64,000 bases of DNA, taken from positions 368,779,238 to 368,843,237 of the forward strand of contig NC_085138.1 in NCBI RefSeq assembly GCF_035046485.1, written 5' to 3'. This DNA comes from Aedes albopictus. Lineage: Eukaryota > Arthropoda > Insecta > Diptera > Culicidae. Shown here one piece after another: positions 33,800 through 45,712 of this stretch. Below the pieces are notes generated by a model. It saw only the letters and a program-made list of their open reading frames with translations. It ran no database searches and was not told where the DNA came from. Each line of letters starts with the position of its first letter. Position 1 is the stretch's first letter. The position numbers were made by a program, and so were the translations under genes.

Positions 33800-34323
33800 C
33801 CTGGAGCCAGTGGTGGAAATTGATCGCGAACGTGTGCTTACGCGCTACAAAAAAAATGCCCTCGCATCGCAAACCTTTGCTGTGCGATGGTGTTCGTACG
33901 TCTGTGGCACACGATCGTACGACACGAACGCCAACGAGTGCATCGCATCTTTTGCAAGCGTGATGCTTTTTTAATTTTAGAGGTTCGCGGCCGATATTTC
34001 TGTAATGAAATCAAATTTTGGTAATATTTTTCGTCGATATCATTCATTGGAATGGTACCTGACCAGTATAATCAAAAAACACCCAACTAATTACCTTTAA
34101 GTGTACAAAAAATGGCAACAAACCAAGTGTTCTACATTGTGATCCTTCTGGCGAACCAACTGCGATTCTGCTCGTTCGACATTTGTTTTGTGTTGGTTCG
34201 CCGATCCGGGAAATCGTGAACCGTTCTCTCTTTTTGGGTTCGCGAGCGCGTGAGCAAAGATTGTGTTTGATGCGAACCAAAAAACACGTCAAGCGCATGA
34301 TGCTTTCCACCACTGCCTGGAGC
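33800..34323. mobile_element. 508-bp hAT-type MITE
   Basis: The element 33808-34315 has perfect 12-base ends CAGTGGTGGAAA and their complement. The 8-base duplication CCTGGAGC lies at 33800-33807 and 34316-34323. An 8-bp duplication with CAGTG-type ends is the hAT signature. The interior is CpG-rich with repeated TCGCATC and GCGAAC words, perhaps subterminal binding motifs. No transposase is encoded. Confidence 0.9.
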
Positions 34324-34450
34324 CCCTTGGTGCCCCCAGAAACCCCTTGAAATGCCTCTGGAACCTCCCTGAAACGCCCTGTAACCTCTTGAAACGACCC
34401 TTAAACGCCCCTAAAAGCCCCCTGAAATATCCTGGAATCCCTGAAACCTC

Positions 34451-34855
34451 CAGTCTTTTTTTCAAATCTAACGTGACTTAAAATAATGCAGGTGAAAAAA
34501 AAAACATAAATTTATACCAGTTATTCTTAAGCTTGATAAACTCTATATTTGTTCTAGTTTGCTTATATTTTAGTAGTCAACATATTGACTTCACATCTTC
34601 CCCACATAAATCCTCAGAGTTTGAGCCAAAAATATTGAGACTTAGAGGGGGCGCAAACACTGAATTTTCGAGTAATAAAGAGATGATTTGACTTTAATTG
34701 TCATAGAACTCTAAATTTCCCACAGATGTTTAATCTTCTTGGGGAAAGTTCATAAAATACGTCACGCAAAAATGGTCAATTCTCAAATCACACCTCCCAT
34801 CACACCTATGTCATACTTTTTGTATAAGACCTCTTATTTTTTTGTATGGGTCGTC
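34451..34855. other. AT-rich spacer
   Basis: No gene recognised; the first 20 bases still resemble the neighbouring satellite. Confidence 0.35.
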
Positions 34856-35375
34856 ACTAGAGTGGCTCACACTTATATGAAAAACAAAAATTTCGAAAAA
34901 TGTCAAGTTTTACCCCCTAAATCAGTTGTTTTGTTTTCCCAGAAGCTTCGTTCAAAATTTGAGCAAAATCAATTAAGCCTAAGGGGCGCTCAAAACGCTT
35001 GAAGCTTGTATGGGAAAACTTGACCAAATGTATGCAGACATTTTAAGTTTTCGAATTTTGCCGCTAGGTGGCGCTGTAAGCGTTCAATAATCAAACTCTT
35101 TGGTATTATTGTAGGTGACTGTATGCCAAAAAACTTTGTCGAAGACTGCGAAGTGATCCGACGGCTGTGAAAAAAGTTATACCCTAGGGAAAGTGAGGCA
35201 AAGTATTGAGATTTCATTATTGATATTATTCCTTTACATGTATTGGAAAAACACCAATAAAGTTTATCCTCAAATTTTGAACGTAGCTTCTGGGAGTCCA
35301 AAACAATCGATTTAGGAGGTAAGACTTGGCATTTTTCGAAATTTTTGTTTTTCATATAAGTGTGGGCCACCTTAG
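34856..35375. repeat. Fold-back element with ~120-bp arms
   Basis: The left arm (from 34861) and the right arm (to 35372) share CACACTTATATGAAAAACAA and a further ~90 diverged bases, in inverted orientation. Near-identical short peptides predicted on both strands are a result of this. The centre contains GCCGCTAGGTGGCGCTG. Confidence 0.7.
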
Positions 35376-35404
35376 TCGTCACACATTGCCGTACCCCCAT
35401 CGCC

Positions 35405-35530
35405 TTTCCCCTAGACCTGTGCGCCGCCGCGCCACGCCGCCGCCGCCGACACTTTTTGTCCCACGCCGACGCCGACCGAGGTATCGGCGGCGCGCCATAT
35501 GCCGCCGTTTGTCACGCCGCCGATTTTCAG
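35405..35530. repeat. GC-rich CCG trinucleotide island
   Basis: Imperfect CCG/CGC triplets follow CCTAGACCTGTGCGCCG. A related island at 42090-42222 ends with the complement, CGGCGCACATGTCTAAG. Frames through it give Arg- or Pro-rich peptides and are not genes. Confidence 0.65.
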
Positions 35531-35739
35531 TGTGATCAGTGTGATCATTGCACGAACAAAATTAAGTTTATATAAAGTTGAGATAAAAAAATCTCACAAT
35601 CACTTTCATAAGAGTTTGATTACAATGATTGATTTCTTAACTCTTAGAACACATCTCTTCAGAAGTTCTTCAGAGAATTATTTTTCTTGTAGAATATGAT
35701 TTATACCTTTAATTTCTACTATGGGGGTAATTAAATGAA

Positions 35740-37756
35740 GGATTCAGTGATGCCTCCTGGAAATCCACCTGGAATTCCTCCAGAAAAATCTTTAGGGATG
35801 CCTCAAGGATGATTCAGGAGAATTCAGGGATGCCTACTAGAGATACATCAGAGATTCATCCAGAAGATCCTTCAGGAATTCTCTTAGGAGGTCCTTCAGA
35901 GATTAGTCTGAGACATCCTTCATGGATTCTTTCAGAAGTTCCCTCAGGAATTCCTACAGGAGTTTCTCTAGGATCTAGTCCAGGAGTTTCCTCAGAGATT
36001 CCTCCAGGAGATCCATCAGAAATTTCTGGAATTTGATCAAGAATCCCTCCTGAAATTGCTTCGGTGATTCCTCTTGGAATTACTTCGGGATGCCTCAAGA
36101 AAAATTTGCAGAGATTGTTTCAGGAGTTCTTCAAGAATTGCTCCCGAAGTTCCTTCTGAGATCTCTCCAGGAATTCGCTCAGGAGTCTCCCTTATAGCTA
36201 CAGGAGGATTCAGGGATTTCTCCATGTTTTCATTAGGAATTCCTTCAGAAGTTCCCTAAGCTATTTTAACGGGAGTTCGTTCAGAGGTATCCTTCCAGAA
36301 GTCCCTTCAAATATTCTTTCAGGAGGATTCATAAATGCCACCTGAAGATCCATCAAGAATCTTCAGGTGTTTCTTTAGGAATTCCTGCAGGAGGTCTATA
36401 GAAATTAGTTCAGGAGTTCCTGTATGGATTCCTTCTGAAGTATCATTGGAAATTCCTACAGCAGTTCTTTCCAGGAGTTTCATCACAGATTCCTCCAGAA
36501 GTTACAGGAATTCTTACAGATGTTTCTTCAGAGATTCCTGCTGAATTTCAGAAGTTCCTGCAGAAATCATTACAGATAATCTTATACGAAGATCCAAGGA
36601 TACCACCAGATGAACTCAGGGATTACCCCAGAAGTTTATTCAGCGATTCCTATATAAGAGTTCCTTCCAAGATTTCTTCAGGATATCCTTAGGGGATTGT
36701 TCGAGAAGTTTCTTTAGGAATTCTTTCAGAAGTTCTTCCAGAGATCGCTCCTGTTTTTTTTTTCAGATTGTAGATTGAGATTGAGATTTTTTTCAGGAAG
36801 ACTCACGGATGCTTTCAGGTATTACATCAAAGATTTCTCCAGAAGCTCATTCAGGAATTCTACAGGAATTCCTTCTGGAAATCTTGTAGGAGTTCCTTCA
36901 ATAATTCCCTAAGGATTATAATCAGGTATATCTCCAGGATATTCTTGAGGAATCTTTCATGGAGTTTCTACAAGAATTCCTCAAGGATTTCCTTTTGGAA
37001 TTCTTTAGAGAATACCTCCTGTAAATCCTTCCATCTACCCGGAAAGATCCGCAAAAAATCCTTCGAGGATTCCGTCTGGAAATCCTGTGGATATTCCCAC
37101 CGGAATTCCTTCGAGCTTTCCCCTGGAAGTCCTGCAGGGATTTCTCCTGTAATTTCTTCGGGGTTTCCTCCTAGACTTCCTTCAGGAGTTCCCCTGGACT
37201 TCCTTCGAGGATTCCTCCTGGCTTTTTATGGAATTCTTTTGGGGATTCGTCTTGGAATTCCCCCGGATATTCTTCCTAGATATTCTTACGGGGTTTCCTG
37301 CTAGACTTCCTTCGAGGATTCCTCCTGAAATTCTTTCGGGGATTCCTTCTAATATTCCATCAAATTTCATTGGTGATTCCTTTTAGAATTCTTTCGGAGA
37401 TTCCTCATGAAATGCCTCCTGGAATTTCTCCTGCACTTTATTTAGGGATTCCTCTTGGATTTCCTTCGGGGATTCCTCCTAGAATTCATTATGGAATGGC
37501 TCCTGGAATTCCTTTGGGGATTCCTTTTGGACTTCCATCAGGTACTCCTCCTAGACATTCTTCATAGGTTCCTCCTGAAATTTTTTCGAGGCTTTCTCCT
37601 GATATAATAACGTGGATTCCTCCTGAAATTTCACCGGAGTTTCCTTCTAGAATTTCTTTAATGATTTCTCTTAGAATTACTTCGCAGATTCTTCCGGGAT
37701 TTGCTTCAGTGATTCCTCATGGAATTTCTTCGAAGATTTTTCCTGGACTTCCTATG
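35740..37756 (-). repeat. 12/24-bp degenerate satellite, reverse orientation
   Basis: The plus strand repeats TCCTTCAGGAATTC-like, then ATTCCTTCGGGGATTCCTCC-like words. In the right part the 12-base units alternate in two versions, giving a 24-bp dimer (GGAATTCCTTCG with GGGATTCCTCCT). Frames read as IPSGIPPG-type repeats. Confidence 0.8.
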
Positions 37757-38277
37757 GGAATTCCCAAGGATGGCAGAAAATCACTTCAAGCGATAAATGA
37801 TACAGGATACGAATAATCCAAGGTAGCCTTGTTCATGCAGTAGCATGATGCCGACGCCTCACGCCGTGCTCGTATCACAGAACAATTAAAGCATCTGATG
37901 CACGCTTTATCGCGTGATGACCCGTTATCGGATCATGTTACAAGTCATGATAAATTGTATTCATCACATTGTTTGCCACTTATGCACCCGTAAGCCGCAT
38001 TCATGATTCGAAATGATACGTTCATAAGAATATCTGGAAGTTAAATCATCAAGAATGCTCAAAAAGTGAATGAAATCACTAATTTATCATTTCGACTTCA
38101 TGATAACGATCGCATCGCGCCCGCACATGCCGAGCGAATCATTCTTCTCGGACCGAAGTTTGTTATGATGCTTGACGACAAAATGTTATTGTTGTTGCTA
38201 TGATCGCGCGATACCGTTCGACCGCGACACATTCGAAATCTGGTCATGATCACTAGATTCCCATCCTTGGGAATTCC
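37757..38277. mobile_element. 505-bp hAT-like MITE inside the satellite
   Basis: The element 37765-38269 has ends CAAGGATGG and CCATCCTTG. GGAATTCC lies on both sides as an 8-bp duplication, although this word is also common in the satellite itself. The interior is unrelated to the satellite, CpG-rich, and has no ORF of note. Confidence 0.72.
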
Positions 38278-38812
38278 TCTTGAAAATCCTTTGAATATTT
38301 CGCTTGGAAATCCTTCGGAGATTCCTCCCAGAATTCCTTTAGGGGCTCCCCCTGGGATTCCTGCAGAGTTTTCTCCTTTAATTAATTCGGAGATTTCTCC
38401 AGAAATTGCTTCAGGAATTCTTTCAGGAATCCCGCTGGATATTCCTGCGGGACCTTCTTCAAAGATTTTGCATGGGCTTTCTTCGGGAATTCCTCCTGGA
38501 ATTAATTCGAAGATTCCTCCTTAAATTCCTTCGGGGATTCCTTCTAGAGTTCCTTCGGGGATTTCTCCTTAAATTTCTTTGGGGATTCCTCCTGAAGTTT
38601 CAACGGGAATTCCTCTTCGATTTTTTTCGGAGATTTCTTCTGGAATTCTTTCGGGGTTTTCTCTTGAAATTCCTGCGGAAACTCCTCCTAAAATTATTTC
38701 AGGGGTTTCTCATGAAATACCTACGAGGACTCCTCCTGGATATTTTTCGATGGTTTCTTCTCGAATTCCTTCAAAAAAAAAATCTGGAATTTCTTTGGGT
38801 ATTCCTTCTGGA
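38278..38812 (-). repeat. 24-bp-dimer satellite, continuation
   Basis: This has the same wording as 37.0-37.75 kb. The 146- and 107-residue frames are repeats of FLLEFLRG- or GIPSEI-type and are not genes. Confidence 0.8.
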
Positions 38813-39078
38813 CTTCTTCTTCTGTATGGCTCTACGTTGCTGCTGAAATTTGACCTGCCTCCCTTCAACTTAGTGTTCTTTGAGCACTTTAACAGTTATT
38901 AATTGAAGGGCTTTCTTTGCCTGCCATGAATTTGCATATTGTGAGGCAAGCACAATGATACACTATGCCCAGGGAGTCCAGAATATTTTCCCGACCGGAA
39001 CGGGAATCGAACCCGCCGTCTTCGGATTGGCGATCCATAACTTTAACCACTAGCTAACTGGAGACTCCTGGACTTCCT
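38809..39078 (-). mobile_element. tRNA-derived SINE, third family
   Basis: On the minus strand a tRNA-like head at about 38990-39067 has an A box TAGCTAGTGGTTAAAG and a B box GGTTCGATTCC. The body then resembles the body of the Feilai-like SINE (GGGCATAGTGTATC, then TGCTCA and GAACACTAAG). A CTGGACTTC duplication lies on both sides (about 38810 and 39068). Confidence 0.75.
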
Positions 39079-40610
39079 TCATCAAATCTTCCTGGGATAT
39101 GTTCGGGGATTCCTATTGATATTCCGTCGTGGATTTCTCATGGAATTCTTTCGCGGTTTCCTCCTGAATTCCTTTGGTGATTCCTGTTAGATTTCCTTCG
39201 GGGATTCTTCCTTTCATTCTTTCATAAAATCCTCATGGAATCACTTATCCTGGAATCCCTTCGGGATTTCCTTCTTGAACTTCTTCGGTGATTTCTCCTT
39301 GAATTCCTGTGGGAATTTCCTCTGGTATTCGAAGATTCTTCCTTCGAGGATTCCTTCTTAAATTTCTTTGGAGATTCCTCCTCCACTTCCTATGAGGATT
39401 CCTTATAATTCCTTCGAGGTTTCCTTTTTGAGGAATCCGCTTGTAATTCCTTCGGAGTTTTCTCCCAGAATTGCTTCGGATATGACCTCTGGGATTTCTG
39501 CAGGGATTTCTCCTGTAATTTCTTCGGGGATTATTTCTAAACTTCTTTCGCGGATTCCTCCTAAAATTCATTCGGGGATTACTCCTGGAATTCCTTAGGG
39601 ATTTTTTCATGGTGATTTCTTTTCAATTTCTTCGGAGATTCCTACTGGAATTCCTTCGGGAGTTCTCCTTCTTATAGGAATTCCTTCGGTGATTCTTCCT
39701 AGAATTCTTTCGAGAATTTTTCGTGGAATTCTGTCGGGGATTTTTCTAGGAATTCCTTCGGAGATTCCTCTTAGAGTAATTTCGGTGATTCCTTCTAGGG
39801 GGTTTCTTTTGAGGGGTTCTTCCTTCAAAGAGCCTTCCTGAAATTCCTTCGAAGATTTCTCCTGATATTTTGTCAGGAGTTCCTTCTGGATTTCCTTCGG
39901 GACTCCATCTTGAAATTCCTATGGTGATTCTTCTTCAGAGATTTCTGCTACAAATCTTTCGGGGATCCCTCACGGAATTCCTCCGGGGATTCCGCTTAGA
40001 ATTCCTCCGACGATTCGTCTTAGAGTTTCTTCGGGAACTCTTCCTAGAATTCTTTCGGAGTTCCCTTATGGGATTCCTCCAGAAATTCCTTCGAGGATTC
40101 CTCAAGGAATTCTTTCGTAAATTCCTCCTAGTATTCTCTCAGGAGTTTCTGCTGGAATTCCTTCAGAGATTCTTTCTCGATATTTTTCGTTGATTCCTCC
40201 TAGAAATCCTTTGGAGATTCTTACTCAAAATTCCCGCTAGAATTCCGTCAGGGATTCCTCCTGGAATTCCTTTGGAAATTTCTGCTATAATTCCCTTGGG
40301 ATTCCTGCTAGAATTCATTTGGAGAATCCTCCTGGAATTTCTTTCGAAGATTCGTCCTGGATTTCCTTCTGAATTTCCCCGAAAACTTTTATCAGAGGTT
40401 TCTTCAGAATTTTTTGCAGAGATCTCTTAAAGAAATTTTTATGAACCGCCACAGATTCCTGCAGAAGTTTCTTCAGGGTTTCATACAGAAGTTCTTGCAG
40501 ATATTAGTCCAGAGTTTTCTTCATGTATTTCTTCAGTAGTTTCGTTCAGGCTCCTCCTAGGATTCCTTTTGAGATTCCTCCCTGATATCATTCGGGGATT
40601 CCTTAGTGTA
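39070..40610 (-). repeat. 24-bp-dimer satellite, continuation
   Basis: Clear alternation of GGAATTCCTTCGG and GATTCCTCCT on the plus strand fades after 40.35 kb. Frames of 107-121 residues here are compositional. Confidence 0.8.
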
Positions 40611-40838
40611 AATAGTGTGACTTAATTATCAAGTTTGATAGCTTCTGAAGATTCTGAAAAAACATAACAAAAAACTGTAGCAAAACCAATATTTAGTTGC
40701 CCTTCATTTGCAATGGAGTAACGCAACATTAATTACACTAAGGATACCGGTAATGTCTCAATATTTCTTTCCAATTATAAATATTTGTTATTCCTAACCT
40801 TGAAACAGCCGCGAGTACTTCGGCTTTCTAAACTTATA

Positions 40839-41687
40839 TACCGTCAAGGCGCCATTCACCGGGGGGGCTCCATTCACCGTGTGCCTACGAATATTTTTTC
40901 ATCATTTCCATATTATGATTGAATGATATGACAATTTCCCTTCAATTTCACCAATACAACACAAATGTATTGTCACCATGTCAAAACGCTCATTAGAAAC
41001 ATTTAAAAGTATCATTTTGACACTAAAGTGTGTTTACATGAAGCGGGTTTCTGCTCGTTCACTGCATTCATAGTAAAAAAACGAAAACTGCGCTAAGGTG
41101 ATTTAAGCGATAAACTAAATGTAGTAACGTTTTTATTCCACCAAGAAGAAATTAAATTCACATATCAGGTATGTATTTTGCATTATCGAAGTAAGTTTAA
41201 CAAGAAAGTACGATTACTCGTACTTTTTAATTGAAACAAAAAGGCACGGTAAATGGGTACCCTAAAAATCAATGGTCTCCATTCACCGTGCCCCATATTG
41301 TCCCATATATCTGGAAATAATCGAAAATTTGAACATCCGTTTTTCTAATAAAATCTTGCAAGTTATTACTTGAAATGAATTTAAACGAAGAAAATTCCCT
41401 TGGCTGGGTTGTTTTGATCATTTTTAAACAAAGTAGAATAAAATTTCTCATACACGGTGAATGGTAACCTACCACGGAATTAGGCGACCCTGCTACCCTT
41501 TACTAATTGTACTATATCATCAAATTTTGTGAAAAATTTTCTATTTCTGTGGACATTGCTTTAATTTTAACCTATAATGAAGGCAATTAAAAGCGGCACC
41601 AACAATGTTTATAAGACTGGTGTCAAATGACAGCCCTTATTTGCCCCGAATCCTCTTAAATCCACGATGAATGGTGCCTTGACGGTA
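40839..41687. mobile_element. 845-bp TA-flanked inverted-repeat element
   Basis: The element 40841-41685 starts CCGTCAAGGCGCCATTCACC and ends with the complement GATGAATGGTGCCTTGACGG between TA dinucleotides. CATTCACCGTG recurs inside near 41280 and, inverted, near 41455. No transposase is present. Confidence 0.75.
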
Positions 41688-43737
41688 GTATTAAGGCAGT
41701 TAAAAATTTGAAAAATGTAAACAACCTGAAAACAAAAATGTTCAAATCATTTCAGCTCATTTATGCTGATCCCAACAAACATTTTAGCTCTCCTGTACAG
41801 CTAAAATGTTTGCTGAGATGAACAAACAAAACTCTTGAGCAAACTTTAGTTTAAGAAACTGTTATTCAACTTGTTCTGTTTCTTGGGATGTGGCGCCCGA
41901 ATAAGTAAAAAAAAATGTCGCAATAGGACTAATCACGTAGTTACGGGCGCGAACAGAAATAAAAAAGCTATTCATTCTATAATAATAGTTTATGTCATCA
42001 ATGGTCATGAAAAAGCTCAGACTCCAAATTCTAGAGCGTAATGACAACTTCTTCGGTTTGCCAATATTGAAATTATGATCAAATTTTGGTCACGCCGATT
42101 CACGCCGCCGCCGCCGCCGCCGAAAGCTGCCACCGGCGTGACGCCGATGACGCCGCCGCCGCTGGTCAGAAATAGCCCTCACGCCGCCGCCGAGCAAAAT
42201 ATAGTCGGCGCACATGTCTAAGCGTACCGTAATTTATGGACGTACTCTAGCATAAATCTTTGTCAAATAGATTTTTGAATAAGCTTGTACATATAACTTT
42301 TTTTTCCAAAATCATTTAAAATTTGAGTTTTTTAGGATTTTTTTCATTTTTTCTTCTTTTTATTCAAAATTTTAACTGTTCAAAGTTTTAGCATGATGAA
42401 GTGTTACCACAGTGTCTTACAAATTTTACTCAAAATTTCGCCTTCGAGATAGTTGTTCAAAAGCAATCCGATGATGAACTAATTGATTCGAGGATTTTTC
42501 AATAGGTGAAATTATTCGCCTTACCAAAGACACCACACTCTACCGTACCTGTTTCTTAAAAGCAGCACTTGGCAGCAAAGCATCGCGCACGATTTTGGCT
42601 GAACACAAATTGTTTCGCAAACAGTAATTTACACAAAACCGCATTTTGCCGAACGCTGCTCGCACCATCCAGCCGCATCGCGGATGATGATGCTCGCGAA
42701 TGCAAAGATGCTGCTCTTATTAAGTTCATAAAACAACGTCGCGCTTTCACCGGAGACGGAAGACGATTAATCACCCAGTCAGTGAATGCGGCTGCCTGAA
42801 GATTATGGAGATGTGAGGTACTACTTTTTTTCTCCTGAAAGTGGCAACAACGGAAAGACTCACGTTGGCGTTCCAAAGTTTTCCTTCCACTCGAGAAAAA
42901 TATTGCTGGCGTGAGCGCGGGCGGAAAATTGTTGCAAACAGTTTCCCGCCTCATTACCCAGGCTCTTATCGTGTTTTAATCGCTTGATTTAGCGCGTGGT
43001 ATTTTGCGCATGAAAAAGTGCTGTTTTGCTCAAGTACAAAGACTTCCGCTTTGAAGAAAATTATGTTTTGTAATTGATATTTTTGTTTGGAGTAAAAAAG
43101 GTATGACGCATAATTCATAAATAACTTAGCTGTGTTAAGAGTACAATGAAAGGTTTTATTAAGCTACCTTTGTTGAATGTCAATCGATCACACAAACTGT
43201 GAATGTCTGTCATATGAAACGGTAAATTCTTCGTTATCAACATCCACTATTTACATTTGTTATCATAAACTTCGGGTGATTTCATCGTTTTCATTCATCC
43301 AACTCATAAATGCTCTTTTTTTTCTTTTATTCCATGCCGAGAGTGTCATCGTTTCCCAGAAATTAATTCTGGCATGATTCTATCTTTGCCTGCTAGAATA
43401 TGTTGCCCATCGCCGACCGATAGCCTGAAGCCGCACCAGAAAAATCAAATTGAAAAATGTCATCTGTGGTGGGGTGATTGTGTTGCCCTAGTAAAACTAG
43501 AGAAACAAAGAGTTAGGGTAAACGTTTGAATTTGGCATCGTATGCTTATAAACAGTCAAATAACATACGCTTGATTTTAAAAGCGATTGTTCAAAACTGT
43601 TGAATAGAACAGACCAGCTCAAGCTATAGTAACAGTGGCACATAGGTCCATAATTTAGAATAGTTGGCTGAAGCCTTAGACTCGCGAAGCACATTTTTTC
43701 CAACGAAGACATTTCAGATTTTTAGAATTTATGAGTT
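41688..43737. other. Mostly unique DNA with a small hairpin and a CCG island
   Basis: A hairpin with the arm AACAAACATTTTAGCT lies at 41773-41813 and a CCG-rich island at 42090-42222. From 42540 to 43000 the GC content rises and both strands are open for 76-132 residues, but no domain is recognisable. This could be host regulatory or exonic DNA. Confidence 0.4.
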
Positions 43738-44495
43738 TGGCACGGTAGAGGCTGGTCATTTTGCGTAATTCAGATCCTATTGAGATCCACTAGCTAGTCT
43801 GTGGGGGCACCGTCGCTAGGCTCTGCCCAGCAACTCCTATGTCTACCTCCACGTGGCACCGGCCTGGTTGCGAGCAACCTTAGGTAAGATCAGGTAACAT
43901 ATCCCGGTGGTATCTTTGGTCGTAGGCTGACAGGCAAGGAAGTTTTGCTTCCGCAACCCTGTTTTTTTTTATCTGTATTAACGAGATTTTTAGCCCTAGG
44001 CTAGTTCATCTCGGGACCAACGCTTTACTTCCCTTCCGAAGGAAGAACTCACATTTTGCGAGTTTATCGGGAGTGGGATTCGATCCCAGGTCCTCGGCGT
44101 GATGGTCAAGAGTTCTAACCATCACACCAGGTCCGCTCCACCAACCCTGTTACTTCAGCAACAGAATAATACGAAATGAGACCAACGGCAATGGCCACAC
44201 CGAACAAAAGAACTTGAGATTGGAAATTCGGTACGTAGAACTACCGATCTCTGAACTTCATAGGGAGCACCCGCCGCATACTCGCCGCGAGTTTGGTAAC
44301 GTAGCGCTACTGGAGGTGTTGGACAGGATCCATAGTGCCAACGTTTAGAGATAAGCTGCAGAGCTGCGGTAACATACGCGAATAAGCACGTGATTGGTTG
44401 GTGGCAAGGGTCGTAATCAACGCGCACAGCACACACTCTGAAAACGCTGATAATGACAAGGACGCTCTATACGTGCAGCTTGAACGTGTGTGGCT
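43738..44495 (+). mobile_element. Second copy of the RTE-like LINE: 5' leader and start of endonuclease
   Basis: The text from GGCACGGTAGAGGCTGG onward is the reverse complement of 2370-2785. After the SINE insertion it continues with the endonuclease start (frames giving KFGT, then NCGNIRE and DKDA). It stops at about the point equivalent to codon 140 and is heavily decayed. Orientation is opposite to the copy at 1-2785. Confidence 0.8.
43954..44151 (-). mobile_element. tRNA-derived SINE, copy 2, intact
   Basis: The SINE spans about 43964-44141 on the minus strand: a tRNA-like head with B box GGATCGAATCC, then a short body ending in a poly-A run. CAACCCTGTT at 43954-43963 and 44142-44151 is its duplication within the LINE leader, so the SINE is younger than the LINE copy. 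Confidence 0.88.
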
Positions 44496-45060
44496 GATAC
44501 TGAAATTAACTGCATACTCTCGGGTGGAGCTGCTAGAGGATTTTTCGAAAAGGATTGGTAGACCCATCCCCAGGATTGTTGGTGAGTATCCCTGGCAGGA
44601 AAGCTTCAGGATTCCCTGGAATTGATTGTAAACATGCAGGATTCTCCGGATGAATTGCTGAAGGTTTTCGTGGAAGTTATTACTTACTTTCAGTCCTGTA
44701 CAGCCACGGTGGTACAGAGGACCAAATTGAAAGATCTCCTTCCTGGGCGATTGCCTGCCATCGCCTTGACCTGTGACCAGGTCTAAATTTTTGTCAACTT
44801 GATTTATTTCGTTGTTGGCGCTACGCTGCCATGAGCCTCTGGGTCTGCCTCTGCTGCGATATCCTGCTGGGTTCCTTCCAATCTAACACTTGCTAGCAGA
44901 TCGGTTTTTGATGACATCGACGATGAAGCTCCACGTTGGAGATCTAATAGTGAGGCCACCATGCATGAATTATATACCGCAGGCATCTATTGCTGAAGAC
45001 CTCCAGCAGATGAGTGTACTCCACTGATATACACCAAGTTTCGTGGAAGGTATTGCTGGT
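44496..45060. other. Spacer, partly satellite-like
   Basis: Short satellite-like words occur around 44570-44680. The rest (44700-45060) is unique with no recognisable gene. Confidence 0.4.
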
Positions 45061-45712
45061 AAAAAAATGTCAGAGAAAAGTTGAATAAAACTGCTGGAGG
45101 ATTCCTCGATAGAAATTGCTGGTTTCCTCACAAAAAAAATCTGGAGGTTTCCTAGGAAGGAAATTGTGAACTCCAGGAGAAATTCTTTTATGCGTTCCTC
45201 TGAAAAATTCTTCAGGAGCTCTCTCTGGAGACTTCCAGGAGATCCTTATGGGTATTCCTCTAGGAGTTTCTCTTGGGAATTCCTCCAGGAATTCCTTCTG
45301 TGGATTGTTCCCTTCTGGGGATTCCTTCAGGGATTCCTTTAAGAGTTTCATCTAGGGATACCTGCAAAACATATTCTATGAGTTCTTTCTGGGGACTCCT
45401 CCAGGAGTTCCATGTACTGAATCTTTTCCGAGCTCGGAAAAATCGTCCAGAAATACCGTTTGACGATTTTCCAGGAGATTCGTTTGGGAATGGACCATTG
45501 AAATAACTGAAACGGCCGCTATAAAATGAACAGATTGCGCCACGGTAGCCTTGTGTGTTTGACATTACTCGACTGCTGTTAGCACAATGTTAAAGCCCAT
45601 ATACGGTGGCTCCTTTGTTTTGATGCGGACACTGCCAGAAAAGTTGTCTTCAGTCTGGAGTTTCTCCAGATGTTCCTTCTAAGGATTCTCTATGGTTTTC
45701 TCCAAGAATTCA
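45061..45712 (-). repeat. 12-bp satellite, reverse orientation, with a unique inset
   Basis: TTCCTCTAGGAGTTTCTC-like wording runs to about 45420. A unique stretch from 45420 to 45650 follows, then the satellite resumes. Confidence 0.65.

Noticed and set aside
34739..35400. Similar peptides on opposite strands (MKNKNFEKCQVLPPKS)
   Set aside because: They arise from the arms of a fold-back element, not from two related genes.
37370..40193. Collagen-like or Gly-Pro repeat proteins (GIPSGIPPR-type) and a 146-residue FLLEFLRG-type protein
   Set aside because: These are overlapping readings of the same 24-bp satellite dimer in different frames.
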